Shown here in pieces: positions 46,630-58,409 of a DNA stretch of 64,000 nt. The stretch lies in contig JAQPZY010000394.1 of the NCBI GenBank assembly GCA_029931535.1, forward strand, positions 62,001 through 126,000. The letters are read 5' to 3'. Numbering within the stretch: position 1 is the first letter of the stretch; each line of letters starts with the position of its first letter. Position numbers and translations under genes: made by a program. The DNA comes from Margaritifera margaritifera. Taxonomy: Eukaryota > Mollusca > Bivalvia > Unionida > Margaritiferidae. Below the pieces are notes generated by a model. The model was given only the letters and a program-made list of their open reading frames with translations. It was not told the DNA's origin and ran no database searches.

Positions 46630-46947
46630 CAAACAAAGGGGACAAAGATAAAGTTCAATCGAGGAAAAAGGCAAAAGCAAAAATAAAACAAACAAACAAA
46701 CAAATAAACAAAAACAAAGAACAAAAGAAATTACCCTTTAGGATTTCAGTCTAATGCGTAAATATTGCAATGCTATGCACACTACTGTGGCATCATCGCA
46801 TATCCAACAAGGGACGAACAAAATATTCACTCACCATACTTGCATTATCCTTGTCAGGAAATTCACAATTTGAAACAGATAAGTGAAAAACAGTACCAGA
46901 GTCGAGACTCTCAAAAACCAATGCCAACGCTCTCTCCACCTAATCCC
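46627..46947 (-). other. Gypsy 5' leader
   Basis: The non-coding segment between PBS and gag, with an AAAC-rich tract near 46672-46728. Confidence 0.65.
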
Positions 46948-46965
46948 ATCTCACTTCTGACACCA
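46948..46965 (-). other. Primer binding site, tRNA-Leu type
   Basis: The minus strand reads TGGTGTCAGAAGTGAGAT. This is complementary, with one mismatch, to the 3' end of animal tRNA-Leu(CAA) (...TCCCACTTCTGACA plus CCA). It lies one base inside the LTR end. Confidence 0.88.
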
Positions 46966-46966
46966 T

Positions 46967-47940
46967 TGTAATAGGACTAAACAGGGTGTGGTTAGATCTA
47001 GCGAAAACACATAACAAGAACACGTAAATGCCAGATTTATTTTATGATACATGTAACAAATACGTGATTTCTAACCCCCATGGACTGACAACCTTTAATC
47101 AATCTTAAACACATAAATGAAACTAAATGATTGAAAAAACTAGCGTACCCGTACACACCGAATTCTTCAACATATATACCAAATGGTATCGTCCTTCAAC
47201 GGATATGATCAATGCACAGTTCATCAACAAATATAACAATTGATATCGTTCTTCATCATATAAACTTAATGCATGGATCTATCAGCATATATGATTAAAG
47301 AGTAGATATATCGAAAAAAATGACTAATGTATTGTTTATCACCAAGTATGATGGATTAGACATGCATATAACGGCACTGAATTTTAGGTGAAAAACCTAA
47401 TACTCTTCATCAACAAATATGATGTTGTTATCTCTCGATACCCCGACGACGACTACGGTTATTTCAATCCACCACCAACAATAAATGACTGAATTATGAT
47501 TTCGTGTAGTCCACTGCTGAAGGATTCCTTGGCAAACCTCCCTAGCCCGCGGACTAGTTGGTCCAGTACCTTTGGCCTGAGTCGACCAATATCATCCGTC
47601 TAACCAGCGAGACAGAAGTTACCATTAACTACAGTTTCCGGGTTAAACAACCCCAACGGAGTTCAACGACTCCCCGGAAGAGCTCTACAGTTGAAGATTC
47701 CTTCCGTAAAGTGGACAGCTTCCTGATAAGGCTCCTTCGGATTGCAACAATATAAAGACAAATAGCACTTTAAGTTCTCTGGACGTGGTCAAACCACAGC
47801 CGGAGAATACGGGGAAAGCGGGTTCTTAGTGCATTTGTGCGTGCGGCAATAATTGAACAGAAATCGCTATTTCGAAATCGAGCAGGCTAAAGTCATGCAC
47901 CATGGATAACGCTGTAAGCGGCAGCGAAACCTAATATACA
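46967..47940 (-). mobile_element. 5' LTR of the minus-strand gypsy element
   Basis: On the minus strand it runs from TGTATATTAGGTTTCGC to CCTATTACA, about 974 bp with TGTA/TACA ends, next to the PBS. The minus strand has a TTTATATTG TATA-like box near 47755. The middle (47160-47440) carries short internal repeats (TTGTTGATGAAG, TTGATCATAT) shared with 13770-13990. The right end (47940) is inferred from the TG/CA rule, since no second copy is present. Confidence 0.75.
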
Positions 47941-49486
47941 TTTATGTTCAGATATAATACAAAGGGTATATTTTCCTGCACACAATTATGTGACAACGAT
48001 CATTTACTCGTGATATACTTGTAGTGTCCCCCCCCCCCCCAAAAAAAAAAGTTATGATTGGACAATGGAATACTTGATACTAGTAATTTAAAATAAGCTT
48101 CGTATAACGTTGCAGGTGTATTAATAATAATCTTTAGGTAATATTTTCAGTAAAATATATGTACAAATTTATAACATCAGAACAGTGTGTAATGTTCGGG
48201 TTTTATTCAAACGGAATACGGAATACGGAAATGACGGGAATACGGAACGAAACACAAAACGGAGCGTGGAACAGAAAAGAAGCTTAATTGACATATCGTC
48301 AAATTAAATGGATCTATCCATTTATTACGATACTATATTGCTTTTTCTTGAGATATATCTGACGTCTTTAACCTAGCAATTATAAACTGAAAGATATATG
48401 TACTTTTAGTGACTGTAAATATGAGTGACAATTCGGATGTTGTTAAAAGCAATATTTAGTTTCTTCCCTGTATGTTTCATTTGTTTGTAACACATCTCAA
48501 CATCTGACTTAGTGGCATTGTATAAGGGTGAAATGATCACCGATGCATCGATAAAATTTGACCTTTTCGATACACACATCATTCCATAATGTGGAGAATC
48601 GATACAAAATGATACTTATATTATAAAATTACTTTTAATCTTCAAATTCCATACATAATAAATAGTCGTTTCCCTCTTTGTTTTTTACGTGAATCTTATC
48701 GTAGGCAGTATATCGCAACACGTAATGATATATGCGTGGCACATGGATATTGAGTTACCCCCAGCATTGTAGCAACCCCCAACAATGATTTATAAAAAAA
48801 CCCTACATGCACACACATACACAATGAAACACAAAAAATATTTCAAACAAATCAAAGACCGGAAATTTGTTGAAGAACTTCGCATACCACTGTGAGAAAT
48901 TGTATCTTCATACTTATGAATTATAATAAGTTTGCAAATTGTGCTTATCAGCTATAGATAGCACAGGACACTGGAATGTTCGGTTATTTCTGTTAATAAC
49001 ATACTCGGAAACCGAAAATCAGAGAGAGAGAGAGAGAGAGAGAGAGTTAAGTTCCTTATTTAAATTGCTTAATCTAGCTACTTTTAGGAAAATCTCAATG
49101 TCAGTCATTTGTAAATCCATCTGCTGATAATTTGTTGCAATGTTATTCGAGATATGACTTGGAATTGATCTGGAAACAAGATTTTAATCAAGATTGGAAT
49201 ACAAGGTTGAGATGGGAGAGTTTAGGGAAATTCATATATGTAAGTCTATTTAGGTACGACGGAAACTCTTCCGATCGAGGAGTTCCAGAAAGTCTCTGAA
49301 TGGGTTGAGACAGCTTACTGCATTTTTAATTTATTTACGGGAAATGATTTGACATCATTAGAGAAAAGGAATAAAGTCTCGCAAGTTTCTTGATTGGAGA
49401 TCTTCTATCAATAAAAGACTAGGACCAAGGAAATAGTTGCTATTGCAAAAAATCCTTTACATCTGAAATGTTCGGTTATTTCCGTT
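47941..49486. other. AT-rich spacer DNA
   Basis: It holds a C-run/A-run near 48028-48050, a GGAATACGGAA short repeat near 48213-48255, and (GA)n at 49020-49047. No gene is supported. Confidence 0.5.
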
Positions 49487-50416
49487 AATTTTTCAAATTG
49501 TTTATCTACCATTTAAATTGTGTGAAAATGGCAGAAGGTGGTAAGCCATATCAAGCTTTTGACATACCTGAAGATTACTGAAGAGATCGTCATAAATACA
49601 CTCTACCATTAGAAAATATGAATGGTAAGAACCATTTATTGCAGTGTTTAATCCTAATTTTAAGCTACGAGACGAGTTTTAATGTTATTGTTGTATCCAT
49701 CAATCCTACCCATTTTCACAACCATGTTACTCGCTAGCAAACATATTATGTCACCAAAAAACAGAAACGTCCAATTCTACTTTTGAATCTGTTATATTTT
49801 GTTGACATTTTCTGATTAAGTTTTCATCTGAGACACTTTGCTCTCTTAAAATTAATAGGTATATAAATGTTGTTATAGTTTCATACTGTCAAAAAGATAT
49901 TGTATAATATATGTCCTGTTTTACCTTTAATACCAGAAATAAAAATTGTAATGCACCATCCGATTCTTCAATTTAATTTTACAATTCAACCCTTTGTCAT
50001 TCCGTTGCTCTCTTCATAGAAAGAAAATAAGATAAGTGCAAACTATAGATTCATTTGGATCAACATTAGTTTTGTATGTTTTTTCAACTGTACCACACGA
50101 AAATAACCATTCAAAAATCGGGTTCTTCGTTATTCTTGTCTTAGTTACATCAACTGATTTTCTTTCAATTATATCTATTATTATTAATAGCTATTTGACT
50201 TTTTTCCTTTTTTTTTAAATCTCCAATCATGATTTTTGGAACAATAAACTTATTACAAATAAGGTCATATTGTTTAATGTATATCATATTGTTACTTGAA
50301 TTATTTGCCGTGTTTTAAGGTAATGTTATTTTACATTCAGACAACAGTTTTCATATTTGAAAGTAAATATGAATCTGTTGTACTCAATCTGGTACGCTTT
50401 GACCTGTTAAAGCCAA
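49487..50416 (+). repeat. Inverted duplication, block C, right arm
   Basis: The partner of 39301-40186, inverted. Similarity stops sharply on the inner side at AATTTTTCAAATTG. Confidence 0.95.
49528..49680 (+). pseudogene. Block C ORF, right copy (broken)
   Basis: It has the same ATG context as the left copy and reads MAEGGKPYQAFDIPEDY, then TGA (49579-49581) where the left copy has an arginine codon, then RDRHKYTLPLENMNG. The donor-like GTAAGA after ATGAATG is retained. The stop after 17 residues disables this copy. Confidence 0.6.
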
Positions 50417-50632
50417 TGAGGCATTCCACTTACAGTTATTGCCGTCCACATGGACCAGATGCTATGATTCTGCAAATATATCAACTTACTCTATGCTGTG
50501 GATATTTCTACTGAGTTAGAACCATAAAATCTGAAAATGTAGTAGTTATCAAAAATGTTTTATGGTCTGAATGTGAAATAACCCTTTTTAGGAAAGTATT
50601 TTCTTAATCGCTGTAAATATGTGTGCAGTGTG

Positions 50633-50718
50633 TTTATTAACTGTAACGTTAAACTGGGTTTCAGGACAAAATGCGTTTATTAACTGTAACGTTAAATCGG
50701 GTTGCAGGACAATAATTA
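50633..50718. repeat. 43-bp tandem duplication
   Basis: TTTATTAACTGTAACGTTAA, A(C/T)(T/C)GGGTTTCAGGACAA starts at 50633 and 50676. Confidence 0.9.
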
Positions 50719-51356
50719 TGTGCTTTGCTTGTTAATTGTATCAATCTGAAATCCATTATTTAATTGTCACAAATGTATACACTTTATTTCTATTCAATAA
50801 AATATTGTAACAGCGTTTCAAATCTCATATTAGGTCGATCGAATATAGGCTTATAAACCCTGTTATCTAATTTGGCTTGTGTTTATCTGTGATTTGTATA
50901 CGTGCTTTTACGTCGCATTTTCACGAGATATTTTTGATTTTTGAAAATGCGATGGTTGTGACCTAGAACGTAAATAATAATCTTGTGGTTTCTGCGATGA
51001 AACTATTTTAGATCAGTGATCCAAGAATATTTATTAACTTTATGTTTTTCGATTTTTTAGAACCATCATATATTTATGCCGTTAATAAACTCATAGAGTC
51101 TGGTAAAAAAAACATGGCGTAGGAGTTATGCAAATCTATGTTGGTCTTTAAAGTTTGAAAACAGTCTTTTTATGGTGAAGTTACCACATTTACACTACTC
51201 CGGGTTTTCTTTTTTAAGACAGAGTTTTATTGCAGAGCTTTCCACCCTCTGCTGAAACTGTGGGTCCAAAATAAGAAAACTCGGGACTCCACGCAAACTT
51301 ATGAGAGTCCAACATTTTATCAACTATATATATATGTATTAATATATTTGCACACG

Positions 51357-51410
<54 letters not shown>

Positions 51411-52382
51411 TATTTATTTAATTATGTATTTATTGGGAGTGTGTGCGAAGAAATTAAATAAATTAAAATACGTTACAATATTGTGTTCTATAATTGCACT
51501 TTGCTAAAATGTGTCCATCACTCTCAGCTTTATAAAGTCAACTGAAAGTTTCGGACCACTTATTGACCCATTTTCATACCTTTTACTTCACGATAATGTC
51601 TGCTGATTTGGGACAATTGGATGCTTCTTGAGCCTCACTTTCATTACCGCAAGGATCAGTCCTTAAACTCTATACACTATTAGTGTTATCAATGCACCTC
51701 TTCCTCTTTCCAAATAAACTTACTAGTCGTGTTTGCCATGGCGTTCAGTATTTATCTGAGTATAAATCACAAATAAATGACAAATCTGCTATCAATTTAA
51801 TTTAGCCGATATACTTGAGTGCGCTACGTCTTTGTGATTTGTATTGGATAACCAAAACATTTTCAAAGCAGTCAAAGCAAAGCTGACATTCCTTTTTTAA
51901 TCTACTCTATTCGGATTAAATTCGCAGATGTTTCCTTAAGATGAAAAGACTACTCAGCAGAGTGATTAAGCTTGGTGATAAGTGGCAGATAATTATTTGT
52001 CACGGCCATCTGATACAGAGAATAAAGAGCATCGATAGGTGTTAACATTGGTTTGTTTACATTGTGCTAATCCGCTTTACTTTATCTGGACGTGACTTTG
52101 CCTACAAAGGATTGTTTTCCATAGGCCCTGCCAAAAATCCCTTAAAAGACTGGGGGTCAAGGACTAGATATTGGGGATCCAAGACGCGTTATCGAGAGCC
52201 GACTTACAAACCCTGTCATGTCCAATTTTGGCACTAAAGTGGTATCACTTTACTACGTCACAACCTTTTGGACGACGAATGATGGTGTTTAATGGTTGAT
52301 TTGCACATTTTCCAGATTATGAAGCACAAACATATCATAACTTCCCGGGAGCCAAATGTGGTGATGTACAATCGCATAGCAT

Positions 52383-52385
<3 letters not shown>
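50719..52385. other. AT-rich DNA, right arm between C and B
   Basis: It contains (AT)n at about 51359-51402 and an (ATTT)n run after it. No left-arm counterpart or gene is seen. Confidence 0.5.

Positions 52386-52446
<61 letters not shown>
52386..52446. repeat. (GA)n microsatellite
   Basis: About 30 uninterrupted GA units. Confidence 0.97.
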
Positions 52447-52448
<2 letters not shown>

Positions 52449-52541
52449 GAACTTCAACTGTGTAATGCTTTTTCTACAATTACTACTATGAATATCTATA
52501 TTTTAAAGTTGAATTTCTACTGTTAAAGGTGCTGCTAGATA

Positions 52542-52868
52542 TTGTTGACTTATGCCACTGTACACATCCCATTCGAAACGAACTCGAGGGTTGGCAAAAC
52601 CAAGTGTAGAGCACCTGCTCGCACTGTCCCTGTGTCACTACCAGTAGATATTTTTTTTTCTTCCTGCAAATCTGTTCTACCTCAAAAATGTATTAGACCC
52701 AATAGAAAGTCAAAACAATCATCTGAACACAGTGCATGTTTTCAACTCGGAATAGACAGTCTCGTTTTAAAACCCCAGACGTCAATAAATGTAATCAATA
52801 ATATCTTCAGGTTCCAATGCAAGTATTTACCAAAAACGACAAATGCTCAACTAGGCAATCGAGGTTGA
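52542..52868 (+). other. Open frame of unknown meaning (108 residues)
   Basis: The longest open frame near the exon candidates, with balanced composition (for example VHIPFETNSRVGKTKCRAPA, SACFQLGIDSLVLK). No domain is recognised and no good donor was found at its end (only CGAG-GTTGAT). It could be an exon or chance. Confidence 0.25.
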
Positions 52869-53015
52869 TTTTGATGATAGGACAGTCGTCTTACATAGTT
52901 ATGAGTTACAAAGAACTCGCTCGTAATATAGTTAAAACCTGATTTTGGAAGGGAATAAAGCTTTAACATTTCAATCAACTCAATTTTTGTATTATCTATT
53001 TTCACTTGATTGCAG

Positions 53016-53113
53016 AACAATTTCTAAAAAGTTACAAACGGGCCATCGACAGTTTAAATGTTGCCAGGAGGCGCTGGAGGAAACTGGCGAATCTATAAAA
53101 AGCCAAGAACATT
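53016..53113 (+). CDS. Candidate internal exon
   Basis: A 98-nt segment is bounded by an acceptor (pyrimidine-rich TTTTCACTTGATTGCAG) and a strong donor (GTAAGAG). One frame is open throughout: TISKKLQTGHRQFKCCQEAL, EETGESIKSQEH. Its phase (one base left over) joins in frame to the exon at 54054-54298. The product is unknown. Support is limited to splice signals, frame and phase, which a random 98-nt segment could satisfy by chance. Confidence 0.35.
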
Positions 53114-54053
53114 GTAAGAGAGACTACTTTATATTTATTCGTCTGTCCATTTGTATATCCGAAAAATGGTCATCTGCATTTCAGTTCAAACAATACACAA
53201 GGTAACTAACATTTTGTGTATCACATGAAATATATGTTTTTTAATTTAAAAATTACTACCTGTTTTCAAGCTTGAATTAATTGGATAATCGCACAACTTA
53301 CATCATTAAGATCACACGTGAAAACAACCAGGTTTATTGATACCCGTTAGTTTGGATCGCACTACAATATCCTCTATGTTCTTTTTGATTTATGAGCTGT
53401 AACCACAGAGCACGTCCCATAAACTTCTCGAACTTTTTGCTACCAACCACTGAAATATTTGTCTCGCATATCTTGATGTGTTGAGGACGAAAACCGCTAG
53501 AAATGAATAATGACCGGATTTGTTTCGTGTTTTTGCTCTGAATATTTATCCTTTTAAAATCTCAGATTTCATTTTCCAATGTTCCATGATTGTGTAACCT
53601 CTTTCTCGTAGCCCTGAGAAGAGCAATGAAGAAGCGTCGTGAATGTTTCGTTCACTGTTTCAAATCCGGCAGAACATCGGTATTTGGGATTTTACAATGC
53701 TCCCGTGGATGAAAATGACTTTTATATAGCAAGTGATGATTGTTATATACCCTATACACCCTAGTATTCACTTATCTCCCTCTGCAAAGTTATTTCTCTT
53801 GTAGATTGTTCGAGCTAAGGTAAATAAACCTATCATAAAAAAATTAACTTTTGGGATTTGGCAAATATTTCTTTCTCCCATTCAGCTACATACATGTATG
53901 CATTCTCTGAACAAACGTCTTCCCCATAGCTGTATATTATTTGGGAGATAATTAGAAGTCACTGACGGCCGAGTAGTCTTTCTATCTATCCCGTTCGTTC
54001 GTTCGTTTCTTCACTTTGTATTCTCAATTCATGCCTTATCTCCGTTTTGCTAG

Positions 54054-54298
54054 CACCTACCGACTCTGAGTGGGTCTGGCTGAAAGATTTGACCACAAGA
54101 TTTCAGACAGACAAACGGACACTCAGTGACTCTGGTCTCGCGGATGAGTTGACCTTTCACCTCATGTGCGGTTCACATGATCTGACCTTAAACTTAAAGA
54201 GGAAAGAGGGGATTGATCCAAATGTTGACGTTTATTTTGTTGGAAAATTGAAAGACGGTCGATTCCATATGGAGAAAACACAAAATTTGGAACAGGAG
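54054..54298 (+). CDS. Candidate host-gene exon (possible metalloproteinase propeptide)
   Basis: The 245-nt exon lies between a good acceptor (TTATCTCCGTTTTGCTAG) and donor (GAG-GTAAGC), and is open throughout. The text reads SEWVWLKDLTTRFQTDKR, LADELTFHLMCGSHDLTLNL, KRKEGIDPNVDVYFVGKLKD, GRFHMEKTQNLEQE. The strand-rich FHL...LTLNL pattern followed by a DG turn resembles propeptides of reprolysin/ADAM(TS)-type secreted metalloproteinases. That is a weak resemblance from pattern only, with no catalytic HEXXH in the window. The left-arm duplicate at 37656-37847 has lost frame and acceptor, which marks this copy as the better-preserved one. An (AT)n lies just inside the following intron. No polyadenylation-linked last exon is seen. 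Confidence 0.6.
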
Positions 54299-54336
54299 GT
54301 AAGCTTTCAACAGATTACAAAAAGAACGTGTTGCTG

Positions 54337-54349
54337 TATATATATATAT

Positions 54350-54380
<31 letters not shown>

Positions 54381-54381
54381 A
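54337..54381. repeat. (AT)n microsatellite, interrupted
   Basis: Two AT runs separated by AAAT, allelic in position to 37524-37600 of the left arm. Confidence 0.95.
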
Positions 54382-54933
54382 CACTTGTAAAATTTATTTA
54401 AACAAATCCGGTGGTAAGGTTCTTCAGAAAGTTATTTTCTTAAACACACGGGGTTGGAATTTCTGAAGCACTCGTAAAATGTCTTCAAGACACGCAACTC
54501 GGAGTTCTGAAACACTTGTAAAGTTAACTCTAGGCACATTCTAAAGTACTACTGAAATCTTTTTGATAATTAAAAAAAAATGGTCGAAGGGAGATAAATT
54601 GATATCATGAGTTATTTCCTTTGTAACTGCGAATCAATTATTTTATGTTTATTTTTTAATAAATTAAATAAGTAATGAGAAAATTGCAAAAGTAAAGAAA
54701 GTAGTCTTTGTCTACTTTGTTTGAAATGTTGCAGAACGGGCATGTATACATTCAAAAATATTTCACAAAAATATTATATGTATCTAACTGAACTATACGT
54801 TTCATGATAATCGTAAGCCAGAACAGTGTTAAAAGAAATTAACATCCTAAGTATTGAAATTCACATCAGTAAATAAAGTAAGCCAAAACCAGATAAAATA
54901 TAAATAAAATAATGCACGATGTCATAAATTATT

Positions 54934-55689
54934 ATGTCTATACCAATCAGTGGCAACTGTTCAAATGAGGACGTTGGTAACAACCACTTAATGCTCGTGA
55001 CACAACATATAATGCACGGTATGTCATGAACGCGAAAGGAATAGGAAAAAAGGCATGTAAACAGAAAAGATCTGGGATAGGAACGTGGCGTGACCTCGGG
55101 GATGGTTCGGTTGCAACATATCAATATGGTACCAAACCAAGCGTCAGATGAGTGATATCCTGAGGTGGGATTTTGCAAAAATGCAACAACAAAAAAACAA
55201 TTATGAACAACTTTTTAAAAAATTGGCGTTTAACAATTTTTTCATTTCTAAAATTTAAAATAAAATGAAGAGAATTGACTATTTTTCAAGTATTAAAATA
55301 CTTTGAATAAAAAATATGAAGAAAAAATGAAAATTAAATAAAAAATAAACAACCAAAAAATTAAAAAGTTAAACAATTTATCAGCTTTTTCAAAATTAAG
55401 AATGTTAAACATTTAAACTTAAAAAGATAAAAGTACAAAATTCAAATAACAAACGTACTTGCAAAACTGAAATAATAAAAAATAGTGAACTGTATATTGA
55501 AAATAATGCTCTTTAAATGAATCAAGGATGAAATTTTATAACTTGAGTTACCGATTCCAAAGCAAGTACGAAGTAAACTGAAGCTTATTTAATACTATTT
55601 CCATCTAAAAAGGAATGAAGATGCATAAATAGGCAAAATTTTAACAGTATCATAACAAAAAGACGCAAAGATTTATTCGAAAGAAATGT
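54934..55689. other. Very AT-rich DNA
   Basis: A/T-rich with AAATAAAA and AAAATTAA phrases; no gene recognised. Confidence 0.5.
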
Positions 55690-56370
55690 AAATCCGTGCA
55701 GATTCTAGAGTGGTAACAAGCAAGATTTGTATGAATTTATCGATGGTATTTAGCCATACTTGAGGAAAACGATCATTCAGAAAATTATAGAATTTTAATA
55801 TGTGGAAATACAGCTAGACTTAATGTATGTTTTGATGCATGAAAAGGTCTATTTAAGAATTGGAGAAATTTCATACAGAACGTTCTACCATTTAACAAAC
55901 CTATGAAAGTAATGAATAGACGGGAAAATGAATGATGCCATGAAATATTTATATGACATTTTACATACTAAAGGAAATAAACAAAAGTCCTAATGGATAT
56001 TTGACAGAATGAAATATTTAACAGTGCACATAGCTAGGTATCAACCTCTTAGTGGAAAGTCATATGCTAGCATGATTGGACGAAGAACAAAAAATCTCGC
56101 AACAACGTGAACAATACTAACAACAAATGTTGAGTTTTATGTTGTAAAATCGATAGTAAATACTCGACAGCAAAATCCACATAGACCATCAAAAGACAGT
56201 TTAAATAAGTACTCAGGCTGGATTAACAGGTGCCCATGAAAATTAAAGACATAAACAAATTTGAAAAAGACTTTGATATATCTGTAAATGTGCACAAAAT
56301 ACTGGAAAGGGTAGTGAGTGATATGGAGAGAAAATATATTAAATCTCATTAAGCAGCTTGCAGAGAGCGT
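55690..56370 (+). pseudogene. Polinton/Maverick polymerase-associated ORF remnant
   Basis: The plus strand shows, in three frames, the ordered features of the region upstream of the exonuclease domain in Polinton-type family B polymerases. A charged helical part (LRKTIIQKIIEF) comes first, then MKYLYDILHTKGNK. Next is PLSGKSY (56045-56065), matching the common 'PLSGSSYI.LP' element. LNKYSGWINR follows, then MKIKDINKFEKDFDISVNVH (56236-56292), matching 'PV.LKDI.KFEK....ISINV'. Frame changes and stops abound. It is present only in the right arm, between blocks A and B, so it was either inserted there or deleted from the left. Confidence 0.72.
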
Positions 56371-56431
56371 GACATGTTGACATGTTTTATTCATGCGACC
56401 ACAATAAGAATAAAAACTGAAGATACAATTA

Positions 56432-57101
56432 CGTTGAAATAAAATATCATTAAGGCTAGTATCGATCCAAATTAATGAACACACAATTAAAAGTTTATAT
56501 GTAAAAGTGATTTTTTTTCTCAATACACCAGAAAAGTTACTAAAATACAAAATAATATGTTACGGTGTAGATATCTCAATAGACATAATGCCAGAAAAGG
56601 TGTATGTTTTAAAAGTTTTTAAAAAAATTATCACCATCGGCTTAAATATTCGTTTGTTGTTTATGCTAAACTTGAATCTCACAGCATACCATTCTCAAAG
56701 TCTACATGATGTGCGCCAGTAAACTGTAATAGCGATCCGTATCGAACAGATATATCTTGGACTAAAAAACAAACAAACATATGAACATGTTATTTCAGGA
56801 TTTTGCATCTGCGTGAAGCCAATGCACAAATCTTAGAAACAGGTGGAATACAGAGAAACTTATTTTATTAAGGTGCTTTACAAATAGTTGTGTACGATAG
56901 TAAAATATAGTATTACATAGTTGGTACACTTTACATACAGTGTCCCAATTTAATATTTTGTATATGTAACATATCACTTTATGTGAATCTGATTGGTCCA
57001 AATAAGTCCATGAAATTCTTGCACAGTAATCTCTATTCTGATTGGCTGCGACCGTGGGAATTTTTTTTACTCCGCCTTCTGGAACATTTTCTTTATACTA
57101 T
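56432..57101 (+). repeat. Inverted duplication, block A, right arm
   Basis: The partner of 35131-35783, inverted. The outer limit is where AACATTTTCTTTATACTA (right) stops matching AACTTTTTCTTTTTACTA (left). Confidence 0.93.
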
Positions 57102-58409
57102 TGGTGGAACTCTCCAGTTTCGTACTTTGCATAGGGTTAGATTAAAAAAAAAGAATTACCCAGGTTTTCCTCATTGCCTGTACTGGCCATTTAAAAAAGA
57201 CCTTGCATATCTTAAGTATTGTTAAAAGAACTTTGAATTCCCTTTATTTTGGTGTATTATTGATGGTTGGAAATTGGGTTATAGAGTATACAGCTTGTTC
57301 TTACTTAAGATGCACCTCTCAAAAAACTACTAGCTCCGCTTGGTCATTTTCACTTCCTGGACTTCGAAGGTAAATAAAAAAAAGAACCGATAACTTTTTT
57401 ACTTTTTAGATATTTTGTAATTCATTCATAATACTTTCAGAGGCTGGTATTGTCTGCTCTGGCAAAATTCGTTTCCCTATTTTAATAACTGCTGAAAATA
57501 GTGCACTTTTGACTAATTCAGGCTGATTTTTCGAGTACTTTGGAGCGGCCATTTTGTCTGCTGCGTGCTTAGATCATGTCCAGTTTCCACAAGTACAATA
57601 TGTAAAGAAATTTCAGCTAGAGTACATGAAAGTAACATAGAGGTATGCCAATATTCTCTCCATTGTGCATCTTGCAAATGCAAAATACTTCATCTTACAC
57701 CTGTCACTCTCTCAGAAGCATGTATTATCTGTAGAAAGATTAAAAGATTGAAAATTAAAGGAGGTTGTTTTTAAAGATTTATATGTCAGAAATGTTATGA
57801 AACCATCATTCAATGCAGATAGAGTCCAATCCAGTTTAAATTACATTCATCTAGCGAAGTATCTAATTTCAATTTAAGTAATTCCAGAAATTATAAAAAA
57901 AATACTAGAAAATACCATTGACTTGACAATGCTTAATGCATGGTTTATTTGAAAAACGTATAAAAGATGCAAGTTATATACAGCAACATACTTAAAATAC
58001 GTACATCTTTCTATATATCTACCTATCGATAATTTAGCGATAATATCTTTTTAAAAGGTACCAGTTTGGACCTTGACAAATATTGCCATGCACGTTTGTT
58101 TTCATGAGGGTACCAGTAAAGGACTTCATTCTGGAAATGTCCGTTCCAAATTTCGCTTTCTTTGTTCTATAAAAATGTTAGTATTCGCATATCTACGTGC
58201 ATTTTCTTATTTATTTTTCTCTTTTTCATGCATTTATTTTATTTTGAAACTAATAAATACTTCATTGAAACAATATTGCGCATTAGCTCAAAGTTTTTTT
58301 TTTGTTAGAAAAATATTCGACAAATTCAAAAGACTTAAACTACCTCTTGATTTCGTTACTCTTGCGCTTGTCAAGATTCTGGAATAAAATAAGGACTTTT
58401 TAAAATGCA
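57102..58409. other. DNA outside the duplication, no supported gene
   Basis: A 69-residue plus ORF (57565-57774) has cysteine pairs (HCASCKC, CIICRK) that could form a small zinc ribbon, but nothing else supports it. Confidence 0.35.

Larger units (their letters stand above)
53950..54933 (+). repeat. Inverted duplication, block B, right arm
   Basis: The partner of 36975-37905, inverted. The right copy has an extra stretch of about 50 bp (CCCGTTCGTTCGTTCG region) upstream of the exon. Confidence 0.94.

Noticed and set aside
56137..56550. 137-residue minus-strand ORF
   Set aside because: It is antisense to the Polinton polymerase-associated remnant and crosses into block A.
35131..57101. Interpretation of the inverted arms as giant terminal inverted repeats of one Polinton
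   Set aside because: The arms hold an exon with splice sites and exceed usual Polinton TIR length, and the spacer holds mainly gypsy and SINE sequence. Not excluded, but not supported.
57565..57774. Possible small zinc-ribbon ORF (CASCKC...CIIC)
   Set aside because: Short, alternative start only, no neighbouring partner gene; left as unexplained.
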